Shown: one piece after another, positions 25,752 to 34,421 of the stretch
Numbering within the stretch: position 1 is the stretch's first letter
Layout: the number at the start of each line of letters is the position of its first letter
Assembly (NCBI RefSeq): GCF_902729445.1
Contig: NZ_CACVCE010000045.1
Span: 62,001 to 126,000, forward strand
Origin: Magnetospirillum sp902729445
Lineage (GTDB): Bacteria; Pseudomonadota; Alphaproteobacteria; Rhodospirillales; Magnetospirillaceae
Reading direction: 5' to 3'
DNA: 64,000 bases
Notes under the pieces: generated by a model
What the model was told of the DNA's origin: nothing
Seen by the model: the letters and a program-made list of their open reading frames with translations, nothing else
Database searches by the model: none
Made by a program: the position numbers and the translations under genes

Positions 25752-28296
25752 TGACGATCCGATTCGGCACGACCACCACCTTGCGCGGCGCCTTGCCCGA
25801 CATTGCCGCGATCACCGCCTCTTGCGCAAGCGCGGTTTCCTCGGCCAGCTTGGCATCGGCATCCTTGGGCAGTTCGATGGTGGCGCGCAGCTTACCGTTG
25901 ACCTGAACGGCGACGGTGACACTGTCTTCGACCAGAAGACCGGCATCGGCCACCGGCCACTTCGTGTCGGAAACCAGGGTGGCATGGCCCAGTTCGGCCC
26001 ACAATTCCTCGGCCAGATGCGGCATCATCGGCGCCATCAGCAGCACCACCGCTTCCAATCCCTCGCGCATGGTCCAGCCCGAGGCGCCATCGGACAGGGC
26101 GTTGGTCAGCTCGCGGATGCGGGCCACCGCCTTGTTGAAGTGGAAACGGTCAAGATCTTCCGACACCAGGGCGATGGTCTTGTGGATCTGGCGGCGGATC
26201 TTGACGGCACCCTCATCCAGGGCGGGCATGGCAGCGCCCGGCGGCGGCAAGGTGTCGAGCGCGCCGATGACCAGCCGCCACAGGCGGTTGACGTAGCGCC
26301 AGGCGCCGTCGATCCCGGCGTCGGTCCATTCCAGATCGCGCTCGGGCGGGCTGTCGGACAGCATGAACAGCCGCGCGGTATCGGCGCCGTAGGTCTCGAT
26401 GATATGGGCCGGGTCGACCACGTTGCGCTTCGACTTGCTCATCTTCTCGGAGCGGCCCAGCGCCACCGGCTGGCCGGTCTGGACGTGCTTCAGCGCGCCG
26501 CCTTCCTTGACCACCTCGTCGGGGTAAAGCCAGGCCCCGGCCTGGTCCTTGTAGGTCTCGTGACAGACCATGCCCTGGGTCAGCAGGCCATCGAACGGCT
26601 CCTTGACCCCCAGATAGCCGCATTCCTTCATGGCGCGGGTGAAGAACCGCGAATAAAGCAAGTGCAGCACCGCATGCTCGATACCGCCGATATATTGATC
26701 CACCGGCAGCCAGTAATCGGCCGCCGCACGGTCGAAGGCGACGTCGTCGCGGGTCGGCGAGGCGAAGCGGGCGAAATACCACGACGATTCGAAAAAGGTG
26801 TCGAAGGTGTCGGTTTCGCGCCGGGCCGGCTTGCCGCAGCAAGGGCAGGCGACGTGCTTCCAGGTCGGGTGATGGTCCAACGGGTTGCCAGGCTTGTCGA
26901 AACCGACATCTTCCGGCAGCCGCACCGGCAATTGCTCGGCCGGCACCGGCACGGCGCCGCAGGTCTCGCAATGGATGATCGGGATCGGGCAGCCCCAATA
27001 GCGCTGGCGCGACACGCCCCAATCGCGCAGGCGCCAGTTGACGGTCTTGGCCCCCAGACCCTCGCTCTCGATGCGGGCGATGGCGGCGGCCTTGGCGTCG
27101 TCCACCCCCATTCCGTTCAGGAACTCTGAATTGATCAAGGTGCCATCGCCGCTATAGGCCTCGGCGCCGACCTGATAGGAACCGGCATCCTCGCCCGGCG
27201 GCAGGACCACGGGCTTGACCGGCAGATCGTACTTGCGGGCGAAATCCAGATCGCGCTGATCATGGGCGGGGCAGCCGAAAATGGCGCCCGAACCGTATTC
27301 CATCAGCACGAAATTGGCGACATAGATCGGCAGGTGCCAGCCGGGAACGAAGGGATGACGGGCCTTCAGGCCGGTGTCGAAGCCCTTCTTCTCGGCGGTT
27401 TCCAGCACCGCTTCCGAGGTCCCCATGCGGTTGCATTCGGCGACGAAATCGGCCAGGCCGGCATTGTTCGCCGCCAGCTCGGCCGCCAGCGGATGGTTGG
27501 GGGAAATGGCCAGGAAGGCGGCGCCGAACAAGGTGTCGGGGCGGGTGGTGAAGATTTCCAGCCGGTCGCTGCGACCCTCGATGTCCCACACCAGCCGCGC
27601 GCCCTCGGACCGGCCGATCCAGTTTTCCTGCATCAGGCGCACCCGGTCGGGCCAGCGCTCGAGGCCCTTCAACGAGTCCAGCAGATCGTCGGCGAAGGCG
27701 GTGATCTTCAGGAACCATTGCGACAGCAGCCGCTTTTCCACCAAAGCGCCCGAACGCCAGCCGCGGCCGTCGATAACCTGTTCATTGGCCAGCACGGTGT
27801 TTTCCACCGGATCCCAGTTGACCCAGGATTCCTTGCGATAGACCAGACCGGCCTTCAGGAAATCCAGGAACATCTTTTGTTCGTGGCGGTAATATTCGGG
27901 CTCGCAGGTGGCCAGCTCGCGCGACCAGTCATAGGACAGACCCATCGACTTCAGCTGCTCGCGCATGGCGGCAACATTTTCCCGCGTCCATTTGGCCGGG
28001 TGGACGCCCCGCTCGATGGCGGCGTTCTCGGCCGGCAGGCCGAAGGCATCCCAACCCATCGGATGCAGGACGTTGAAACCCTTGGCCCGCTTGGTGCGCG
28101 CCACCACGTCACCCAGGGTGTAATTGCGCACATGGCCCATATGGATGCGGCCCGATGGATAGGGAAACATTTCGAGGACGAAATATTTCGGCCGGCTGGC
28201 AGCCTCGGTGGCGGCGAAGGTCTTGCGCTCGTCCCACACGCGCTGCCACTTGGTTTCGGTTTCCTTGACGTTATAGCGTTCGTCGGTGCGCGACAT
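25738..28296 (-). CDS. leuS: Leucyl-tRNA synthetase
   Basis: 852-residue class I synthetase that charges tRNA-Leu. The HIGH-type motif is HMGH (52-55) within YPSGRIHMGHVRNYTLGD, and KMSKS is at 618-622. The zinc-like insertions (CETCGAVPVP, CPCCGKPARRE) and the CP1 editing domain (FTTRPDTLFG) are intact. Length fits the family. It lies 57 bases after the DUF3576 lipoprotein gene and overlaps lptE. Confidence 0.97.
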   Translation of the reverse strand: MSRTDERYNVKETETKWQRVWDERKTFAATEAASRPKYFVLEMFPYPSGRIHMGHVRNYTLGDVVARTKRAKGFNVLHPMGWDAFGLPAENAAIERGVHPAKWTRENVAAMREQLKSMGLSYDWSRELATCEPEYYRHEQKMFLDFLKAGLVYRKESWVNWDPVENTVLANEQVIDGRGWRSGALVEKRLLSQWFLKITAFADDLLDSLKGLERWPDRVRLMQENWIGRSEGARLVWDIEGRSDRLEIFTTRPDTLFGAAFLAISPNHPLAAELAANNAGLADFVAECNRMGTSEAVLETAEKKGFDTGLKARHPFVPGWHLPIYVANFVLMEYGSGAIFGCPAHDQRDLDFARKYDLPVKPVVLPPGEDAGSYQVGAEAYSGDGTLINSEFLNGMGVDDAKAAAIARIESEGLGAKTVNWRLRDWGVSRQRYWGCPIPIIHCETCGAVPVPAEQLPVRLPEDVGFDKPGNPLDHHPTWKHVACPCCGKPARRETDTFDTFFESSWYFARFASPTRDDVAFDRAAADYWLPVDQYIGGIEHAVLHLLYSRFFTRAMKECGYLGVKEPFDGLLTQGMVCHETYKDQAGAWLYPDEVVKEGGALKHVQTGQPVALGRSEKMSKSKRNVVDPAHIIETYGADTARLFMLSDSPPERDLEWTDAGIDGAWRYVNRLWRLVIGALDTLPPPGAAMPALDEGAVKIRRQIHKTIALVSEDLDRFHFNKAVARIRELTNALSDGASGWTMREGLEAVVLLMAPMMPHLAEELWAELGHATLVSDTKWPVADAGLLVEDSVTVAVQVNGKLRATIELPKDADAKLAEETALAQEAVIAAMSGKAPRKVVVVPNRIVNVVV

Positions 28297-28353
28297 GTGC
28301 GTCCGGCCCTAAGATTCTGGAGTGAAGTAAGGAATTCGCTGAAGCCGGCCGCT

Positions 28354-28884
28354 TTACTCGGTCGAGACGATGCGCAGCTGCCGCGCCCGGGTCAGGATCG
28401 AATTTTCCAGATCGCCAGCCATCTTGGCCTCGATCTTGACATCGACCCACTGGCCCATGGCGTCGCGCGCCTGCTTGAACACCGATACCTTGACGCCGTC
28501 CGCCCTGAGCGCCCGGTCAAGGATGAAGACGTTGACCTTGAAACGCTCGTTCGGCGCCTCGGGCAGCTGGTACCAATCGGTGATGATGGTGCCGCCGAAC
28601 GGATCGGCGGTGGCAATCGGCATGAAGCCCAGCGTGTCCAGCGACGCGCGCCACAGGAACGAATTGACGCCGATGCCCTCGCCGCCGCCGGTGCCCTTCT
28701 TCTTGTCGCCGAACAGACCTTCAGAGCCGAACACCGTCTCGCGCTTCTCGTCGCCCATGCGCGGGGCCGAGGCCCCACGGTCCCTGGTGGGATAGACCGC
28801 CTTGCCACCTTCGCAGGCGGACAGAACCACCACCGAAAACACCAGAACCAATACGGCAAGAACCCTTGCCCACAGACTGCTCAT
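28354..28884 (-). CDS. DUF3576 lipoprotein
   Basis: 176-residue predicted lipoprotein of unknown function. A hydrophobic signal segment ends in the lipobox VLSAC, so the mature protein starts at that Cys. The rest includes VNSFLWRASLDTLGFMP and DPFGGTIITDWY, typical of DUF3576, a family found next to leuS in alphaproteobacteria. I prefer the ATG at 28884 because AAGGG then lies 8 bases upstream; an ATG at 28890 would be too close to it. The context suggests a role in outer-membrane or LPS biogenesis, but none is shown. Confidence 0.85.
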   Translation of the reverse strand: MSSLWARVLAVLVLVFSVVVLSACEGGKAVYPTRDRGASAPRMGDEKRETVFGSEGLFGDKKKGTGGGEGIGVNSFLWRASLDTLGFMPIATADPFGGTIITDWYQLPEAPNERFKVNVFILDRALRADGVKVSVFKQARDAMGQWVDVKIEAKMAGDLENSILTRARQLRIVSTE

Positions 28885-29030
28885 TGCCATCACCCTTGCA
28901 GATCGGCCGTATCGGCACGACAGACGCGCTTCCGGACGGCAATGCCGTCGGATCATTTGGGCAGAGAATGCACCCTTGCCGCCCCGGTGGGCAAGTCCTG
29001 CGTTGAAATCGGCCCTTTTCCAAAGACAAA

Positions 29031-29054
29031 GGCCCGCGGGAAACCCCGCGGGCC
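29031..29054 (-). terminator. Rho-independent terminator of porin 1
   Basis: A perfect 10-bp stem, GGCCCGCGGG with its complement around an AAAC loop, lies 25 bases after the porin stop. On the minus strand it is followed by TTTGTCTTT, a U-rich tail. Confidence 0.88.
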
Positions 29055-29078
29055 TGTATCCGTGATACCGATCCGACC

Positions 29079-30251
29079 TTAGAAGGTCAGGGCGATACCG
29101 GTGGCGATCACCCAACCTTCGTTGTGGTTGGCATCACCGGTGTTGCCGCTGGCCTTGGCCGACTCGTCATTCCACTCGACAAAGCCACCCGAAGCCTGCA
29201 GATCGATGCCCGGGCTCAGGCTATACTTGCCCGACACCTGATAGACGGTCAGCGAGTCCTGGCCGGTGGCGGTGGAGTCCTCGGCCTTCGAATTCAGGTA
29301 GCCGAAGCTGAGCTGCCAAGCGCCACCGTCATACATGATGCCGGCGTCCCAGATATGGCCATCGATATTCGCGGCGTTGGCAGGACGCGTAGTGGTATAC
29401 GCGCCGGGCTTCTCGTCCAGGATACGCTGACGGTACGAACCGCCGACGGTCACCGGACCCCAAGCCAGCTGGGTACCGGCCGAGAATTCCTGCAGGTCGC
29501 CGGCGATGCCGGCAGCGTTGGCATCGCCCCACACGAAGCCGGTCGACAGCTTGACGCCGATCGGACCGAAGGTGTTGGCATAGCCGGCACCGACACCATA
29601 AACCGACTGCGACAGCGCCTGGTTCGAGTTGTCTTCACCCTTGCTGGGGCTGGTGGTGCCCGAGGCATTCGGGATGTAGGTGGCGCCCAGGGTCAGGCCG
29701 TAGAAGGTCGGCGCGACATAGGTGATCTTGTCGGCGTTGTCGTCGGTGTCGATCTCGGTGGTCTTCATCACCGAAACGGCACCCGGCTGGACGATCGACG
29801 AGCCGCTGATCAGCAGGCCTTCCGAACCCCAGTTGCCGGCGGCGTCGGGGGCCATGACATGCAGCAGCACGGCGCCATTGGCTTCCGAACCGACGATGAC
29901 CTTACCAATGCCGCTTTCGATGAACACGTAGCTCTTGTCGATGACGTCGGGGTTCGACTGAGCGGTCTCGGAACCACCACCGGCTTCCAGCTCGATGTTG
30001 ACGCCGATCTTCATGCCGTTGTCCAGCGTGGTGTCGCCACCGAAGAAGATTTCGTTGTCGCCCTTGACGTCGACATTGGCATAGCCGCGGCCGGTGCCGG
30101 CCTCGAACGCGCTGTCCTGCCAAGCGCCGACGACCCACCACTTGGAGAAACCGCCCAGGTTGAGCTTGATCTTCTCGGCGGCCGAGGCCGAACCGGTGGT
30201 CATCAGACCAGCGGCGACCAGCGCAGTGCTGGCGATAAGAACCTTCTTCAT
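29079..30251 (-). CDS. General porin (alphaproteobacterial type), copy 1
   Basis: 390-residue outer-membrane beta-barrel. The signal peptide MKKVLIASTALVAAGLM...ASA is cleaved before AEKIKLNLGGFSKWW, a start shared almost exactly with the porin at 30479. Internal landmarks such as DADNADKITYV-like turns, SPGIDLQASGGFVEW and a last residue Phe are typical of trimeric porins. Start: ATG at 30251 with AAGGGG 7 bases upstream; an extra upstream Met is not needed. It has its own terminator, a candidate sigma70 promoter and an upstream palindrome shared with copy 2. Confidence 0.92.
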   Translation of the reverse strand: MKKVLIASTALVAAGLMTTGSASAAEKIKLNLGGFSKWWVVGAWQDSAFEAGTGRGYANVDVKGDNEIFFGGDTTLDNGMKIGVNIELEAGGGSETAQSNPDVIDKSYVFIESGIGKVIVGSEANGAVLLHVMAPDAAGNWGSEGLLISGSSIVQPGAVSVMKTTEIDTDDNADKITYVAPTFYGLTLGATYIPNASGTTSPSKGEDNSNQALSQSVYGVGAGYANTFGPIGVKLSTGFVWGDANAAGIAGDLQEFSAGTQLAWGPVTVGGSYRQRILDEKPGAYTTTRPANAANIDGHIWDAGIMYDGGAWQLSFGYLNSKAEDSTATGQDSLTVYQVSGKYSLSPGIDLQASGGFVEWNDESAKASGNTGDANHNEGWVIATGIALTF

Positions 30252-30316
30252 GGAAAACCCCTTTTGCTCGGTATGACTCAAACACAGGCGTTGGTGTGAT
30301 CGCCTAATTTCTCGGC

Positions 30317-30345
30317 ATCCTAGGCACTGCGCGAAAATTGGTCAA
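30317..30345 (-). promoter_or_regulatory. Candidate sigma70 promoter of porin 1
   Basis: Read on the minus strand: TTGACC (30345-30340), 17-base spacer, TAGGAT (30322-30317). Transcription would start near 30310, giving a leader of about 60 bases. Confidence 0.6.
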
Positions 30346-30381
30346 CCGCGCCGGTGCACTGCGACATCAATCTTTGTCACC

Positions 30382-30404
30382 CTGTGGCGAATCGGCAACA
30401 GAAC
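30382..30404 (-). promoter_or_regulatory. Conserved palindromic upstream element of porin 1
   Basis: Minus-strand core CTGTTGC-N6-GCCACAG, an imperfect inverted repeat. It differs at only 2 of 23 positions from the element at 31818-31840, and both begin 131 bases upstream of their porin's start codon and about 36 bases upstream of the -35 box. This is the expected layout of a transcription-factor operator; the factor is not known. Confidence 0.65.
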
Positions 30405-30423
30405 CGTCATCCGGCGTCCAGGC

Positions 30424-30453
30424 AAAAAGAAAGGGCGGCCGAAGCCGCCCTTT
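30424..30453 (-). terminator. Rho-independent terminator of porin 2
   Basis: AAAGGGCGGC and GCCGCCCTTT pair as a perfect 10-bp stem with a CGAA loop (30430-30453). The minus strand continues TCTTTTTGCC, a clear T-tract. It lies 26 bases after the porin stop. Confidence 0.9.
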
Positions 30454-30478
30454 CCCAACTTGGTGTCGAAGCGTTCGA

Positions 30479-31687
30479 TTAGAACGACAGCGACAGACCG
30501 GTCATGACGGCCCAACCTTCGTTGTGGTTGGCGTCGCCAGTGGCGGCCTTCGAGCCTTCGTCGTCGAACTCGGCCCAACCGGCAGTGGCCAGGACGTCCA
30601 CGCCCGGGCTCAGGTTGTACTTGCCCGAAACCTGCCAGATGGTGATTTCGTCTTCCAGGTTGTTGCCGGCGTTGCCATCGCTCTCCGACTGGAAGTAAGC
30701 GAACGACACGGCCCACGGACCGGAAGCGTACTGGATACCAGCGTCCCAACCAGTGGTGTTGACCAGGTTGCCGTTGGTGGCAACGGCGCTACCGCCGCCA
30801 TTACCATACTGACCGCCCTTTTCGTCGGCCTTGTCCTTACGCCACGAACCACCGACGGTGAAACCGGCATAGGACAGCTGACCACCAGCGACGAACTGGG
30901 TGAAGTCCGACGACACGCCAGCGGCGTTGGCATCGCCCCAGATGAAGCCGGTCGACAGCTTGACGCCGACGCCACCGAAGGTGTTGGCGTACAGAGCGCC
31001 GACGCCCATGGCTTCCATCGAGGTCGCCTGCAGGCTGTTGTCTTCGCCCTTCTGGGCGCTGGTGGTGCCCGAAGCGTTCGGGATGTACGAGGCGCCGAGG
31101 GTCAGACCGTAGAAGGTCGGAGCGACGTAGGTGATCTTGTCGGCATCGTTGTCGATGCGCGGAGCGGTGCCGTTGCCGCCGACGAAGCCACGAACGTTGG
31201 TCGGCGAAACGATGGCGGTCGCGCCGCCCGACGAGTTGCCACCGGCCAGAACGCCGCCTTCACCCCAGTTGCCAGCGGCGTCCGGAGCGTTGACGTGCAG
31301 CAGGTACACGCCGTTGTTCTCGGAACCGATGATGAACTTACCGAAGCCGCCGGCGATCCAGATGTAGGACTCGTCGATCACGTCGGGGTTCGAAGCAGCG
31401 GTCTCGGTGTGGCCACCGGCTTCCAGCTGAATGTCAACGCCGATTTCCAGGCCGTTGTCCAGCTTGGTCGAACCGCCGAAGAACACTTCGTTGTCGCCCT
31501 TGACGTCAACGTTGGCATAGCCCACGCCGGTGCCGTCTTCGAACGAGCTGTCCTGCCAAGCGCCGACAACCCACCACTTCGAGAAACCGCCCAGATTCAG
31601 CTTGATCTTTTCAGCGGCCGAGGCGGTGCCGGTGGTCATCAGACCGGCGGCGACCAGCGCGGTGCTGGCGATAAGAACCTTCTTCAT
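30479..31687 (-). CDS. General porin, copy 2
   Basis: 402-residue outer-membrane porin, tandem paralogue of the gene at 29079. The signal peptide differs from copy 1 at only a residue or so, and the first 60 mature residues are nearly the same; divergence is greatest in the surface-loop regions (for example GGNSSGGATAIVSPTN and NGGGSAVATNGN, absent or different in copy 1). It ends in Phe, as barrels recognised by BamA do. Start: ATG at 31687 with GAGGAG upstream; a longer upstream reading frame has no porin similarity. It has separate promoter and terminator candidates, so the copies can be expressed independently. Confidence 0.92.
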   Translation of the reverse strand: MKKVLIASTALVAAGLMTTGTASAAEKIKLNLGGFSKWWVVGAWQDSSFEDGTGVGYANVDVKGDNEVFFGGSTKLDNGLEIGVDIQLEAGGHTETAASNPDVIDESYIWIAGGFGKFIIGSENNGVYLLHVNAPDAAGNWGEGGVLAGGNSSGGATAIVSPTNVRGFVGGNGTAPRIDNDADKITYVAPTFYGLTLGASYIPNASGTTSAQKGEDNSLQATSMEAMGVGALYANTFGGVGVKLSTGFIWGDANAAGVSSDFTQFVAGGQLSYAGFTVGGSWRKDKADEKGGQYGNGGGSAVATNGNLVNTTGWDAGIQYASGPWAVSFAYFQSESDGNAGNNLEDEITIWQVSGKYNLSPGVDVLATAGWAEFDDEGSKAATGDANHNEGWAVMTGLSLSF

Positions 31688-31753
31688 GTTAACTCCTCTC
31701 TTTTGGTACGGAGTGCGACAGCGCACCCAAATCCAAATGAACGAACGACGGTG

Positions 31754-31782
31754 ATCCAGCCATTTTGACGGCGGCAAGTCAA
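31754..31782 (-). promoter_or_regulatory. Candidate sigma70 promoter of porin 2
   Basis: Minus strand: TTGACT (31782-31777), 17-base spacer, CTGGAT (31759-31754). Same architecture and similar distance to the start codon as at porin 1. Confidence 0.55.
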
Positions 31783-31817
31783 GCAAGGGGGAAAGCCTCT
31801 GTGTCGAATGCCTCGCA

Positions 31818-31840
31818 CTGTGGCGAATGTGCAACAGAAC
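31818..31840 (-). promoter_or_regulatory. Conserved palindromic upstream element of porin 2
   Basis: Minus-strand core CTGTTGC-N6-GCCACAG, matching the element of porin 1 at 21 of 23 positions and at the same 131-base distance from the start codon. It also lies 44 bases before the divergent yggS start, so it could influence that gene too. Confidence 0.65.
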
Positions 31841-31883
31841 GCCGGCCCGGCCCGGCCTGGAAAAGAAGGACCAAATCCCGGCA

Positions 31884-32537
31884 ATGTCAGTCGCTTCCGC
31901 CCTTTCCGCCGTCCTCGGCTCGATCCGCCACGCCGCCGCCGGCCGCGACGTTACCTTGGTCGCCGTCTCCAAGACTCACGATGCCGAGACCGTCGCCCAG
32001 GCACTGGCGGCCGGTCACCGCGTGTTTGGCGAGAACCGCGTGCAGGAGGCCATGGCCAAATGGCCGGCGCTGAAAAAAGGCTTTGACGATGTGGTCTTGC
32101 ACCTGATCGGCCCGCTGCAGACCAACAAGGTGCGTGACGCGGTGGCGCTGTTCGACGTCATCGAAACCCTGGACCGCCCCAAGCTGGCTCGCGCCCTGGC
32201 TGAGGAAATCCGTCGGTCGGGCCGCAGCGTCGAGTGTCTGGTCCAGGTCAATACCGGCCGCGAGGCGCAAAAGGCCGGCATTGACCCCGACCAGGCCGAC
32301 GCCTTGATCGCCCTGGCCCGCGACCAATACGGCCTGCGGGTGACCGGCGTGATGTGCATCCCGCCGGCCGACCAGGACCCGGCGCCGCATTTTCGCCTGT
32401 TGGCCGATATCGCCGGGCGCAATGGGCTTGCGGTCGTCAGCATGGGGATGAGCGGAGATTTCGAGACCGCCATCGCGGCGGGAGCCACCCATGTCCGGGT
32501 CGGTTCGGCGATTTTCGGGGCCAGGGATTACGCCTGA
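31884..32537 (+). CDS. yggS: YggS-family pyridoxal-phosphate homeostasis protein
   Basis: 217-residue single-domain PLP-binding protein that buffers PLP and influences amino-acid and vitamin B6 balance. The PLP lysine is in LVAVSKTH near residue 28; FGENRVQEA, HLIGPLQTNK and the C-terminal SMGMSGDFETAI are family signatures. I start at the ATG at 31884 with AGAAGGA 13 bases upstream. It is divergent from porin 2 and overlaps the 3' end of the GT41 gene by 10 bases. Confidence 0.95.
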   Translation: MSVASALSAVLGSIRHAAAGRDVTLVAVSKTHDAETVAQALAAGHRVFGENRVQEAMAKWPALKKGFDDVVLHLIGPLQTNKVRDAVALFDVIETLDRPKLARALAEEIRRSGRSVECLVQVNTGREAQKAGIDPDQADALIALARDQYGLRVTGVMCIPPADQDPAPHFRLLADIAGRNGLAVVSMGMSGDFETAIAAGATHVRVGSAIFGARDYA

Positions 32538-34300
32538 CACCACCGCCGGCGCCAGAAATCGCGCAAGACCGCTTCCAGCGCGCGGGTATATCCGGCGGCA
32601 TCGACAAGAGGCGAGGAAGCGATCCGGGCCCGCATCCCGGCGCGCAGGTCGCGCAGACGGCCGGGATCGGCCGCCAAATCCACGGCGATCCTGACGAAAT
32701 CGGCCGGATTGGCGGCGGCCAGTTCCGGCAGGCCCAGGGCGGTCAGCAAGGACAGGCCGACCCGACCGACGAAGCGCGATCCGGCCAGGGTCACGACCGG
32801 CACCCCCATGTACAGGGCCTGCCAGGTGGTGGTGCTGCCGTTGAACGGAAAGGGGTCGAGGCCGATATCGACATGGGCATAGGCGGCCAGGTGGTCCGCC
32901 TCGCTTTGGGTGTCGCCCATGAACAGCAGCCGTTCCGGCCCGATCCCCAGGGCGCCGAAACGCTCGACATAGCGATCCTTCAACCCGGTCTCGCCGAACT
33001 GGTCGCGATATTTCAGCACCAGCCGCGAGCCCGGTACCGCCTTCATCACCTCGGCCCACAGGGCCAGGCTGGCATCGGTCATCTTGACCGGGTGGTTGAA
33101 CGACCCGAACGTCACCGGCTGGCCGGAAAGACAGGGCGGGGCGGCCACCTCGGGCGCGCTCTCGGGCCTTGGTTCGTAATAGAAGCAGGGCAGCCGCAGC
33201 AGCTCCTCGCCGAATTCCTCGCTGGTCTGGCCCGGCGGATGAAGGACCGGATCGGTGATCCAGCCATCCATGCCGGCCAGTCCGCTGGTGCCGAAATCGT
33301 GCCAGCTGACCTGCAGCGGCGCCGGCTTCAATGCCGCCAGCCGCAGTCTGTTGTCGCCGGTCCAGCCGGCCAGGATGACCAGGATGTCGATCCCGTCGGC
33401 GCGGATTTGCTGGGCCAGGACGTCGTCGGAAGCCCCGGCGGCGTGGCGCCAATGCTCGACCTTGCCGGCGATGCGCCGGGTCACCTGGTCGGGGGCGGCG
33501 GTCAGGGAATAGATGAAGACCTCGAAAGTCTGGCGGTCATGCGCCGCCAGCACATCCTCGATATTGCCGGCGACCGGGTGGTTGCGCAGGTCGGCCGAGA
33601 CATAGCCGATCTTCAGGCGCCGATCGGGATCGCGATCGTTGGCCGGGGCCGGAAGCGGGGCCAGGTGGGCATGCAGCTTGACCCAACCGGCCACCGCCGC
33701 CGCGAGCGACTGGGGCGTGCTGGCGGTGTCGTAATAGTGGGTCAGCACCAGATTGCGCGCCGCACTTTCCAGCGGCTTGGCGGCCAGGCAGCGGCCGTAC
33801 AGCTCGACCGCCCGGTGCGGGCGGCCCTCGAGCCGATGCACCGAGGCCAGGCTGTTCAGCGCATCGACCCAATCGGGACGGATGGCCAGGGCGCGGTTCA
33901 GCAGATGGGCGCCCTCGCTGGTGCGGCCGCGGCGCACCGCGACGTCGGCCAGCATCTTCAACTCGACCGGACCGTTGGGGGCCAGCGCCAGGGCCCGGCG
34001 CGCATGCTTTTCCGCCTCGACATAGCGCTCGATCTCGAACAACACGCGGGCCAGATTGACATGAGCAGCCCCCAGGTTGGGGTTCAGGGCCAAGGCCTTG
34101 CCGAACTGGCCGATGGCGTCGGCGTGGCGGCGGGTCATGGCGCTGACCATGCCCAGATTGCACCAGATGGCCGCATCCTTGGGGGCAAGCTTGACCGCCT
34201 GGCGCAGCAAGGCGTCGGCATCCTTGGTTCGTCCGGCCTGGATGGCCTGGCCGGCCTGGCCGATCAGTCGCGCTACCTGCTCTTTTTGGGTCTTGCTCAT
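32528..34300 (-). CDS. TPR protein with GT41 (O-GlcNAc transferase/SPINDLY-like) domain
   Basis: 590-residue protein. Residues 1 to about 190 contain around four to five TPR repeats (AAIWCNLGMVSAMTRRHADA, AAHVNLARVLFE and similar). Residues 200-590 form a GT41 domain with KIGYVSADLRNHPVA, FGSFNHPVKM and the nucleotide-sugar loop DIGLDPFPFNGSTTTWQAL. Eukaryotic OGT and SPINDLY add GlcNAc or fucose to Ser/Thr; bacterial homologues modify flagellins, adhesins or other proteins, or are uncharacterised. There is no signal peptide, so it acts in the cytoplasm. Target and donor sugar are unknown; a divergent methyltransferase gene starts 121 bases away. Confidence 0.9.
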   Translation of the reverse strand: MSKTQKEQVARLIGQAGQAIQAGRTKDADALLRQAVKLAPKDAAIWCNLGMVSAMTRRHADAIGQFGKALALNPNLGAAHVNLARVLFEIERYVEAEKHARRALALAPNGPVELKMLADVAVRRGRTSEGAHLLNRALAIRPDWVDALNSLASVHRLEGRPHRAVELYGRCLAAKPLESAARNLVLTHYYDTASTPQSLAAAVAGWVKLHAHLAPLPAPANDRDPDRRLKIGYVSADLRNHPVAGNIEDVLAAHDRQTFEVFIYSLTAAPDQVTRRIAGKVEHWRHAAGASDDVLAQQIRADGIDILVILAGWTGDNRLRLAALKPAPLQVSWHDFGTSGLAGMDGWITDPVLHPPGQTSEEFGEELLRLPCFYYEPRPESAPEVAAPPCLSGQPVTFGSFNHPVKMTDASLALWAEVMKAVPGSRLVLKYRDQFGETGLKDRYVERFGALGIGPERLLFMGDTQSEADHLAAYAHVDIGLDPFPFNGSTTTWQALYMGVPVVTLAGSRFVGRVGLSLLTALGLPELAAANPADFVRIAVDLAADPGRLRDLRAGMRARIASSPLVDAAGYTRALEAVLRDFWRRRWCQA

Positions 34301-34421
34301 GAAACGGCTTCTAACATGCCGGGGCCGACAGCGTACAGGGGGCGAGGTTTTTTTGGGTGGTGACGGTCCGTCGCCATGCTATCACTCTGCCCGGCCCCCA
34401 GAGTTTGACCACGAGAAGCGG

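Noticed and set aside
27262..29082. A 606-codon plus-strand frame across leuS and DUF3576
   Set aside because: Antisense shadow of two well-identified genes with no recognisable domain.
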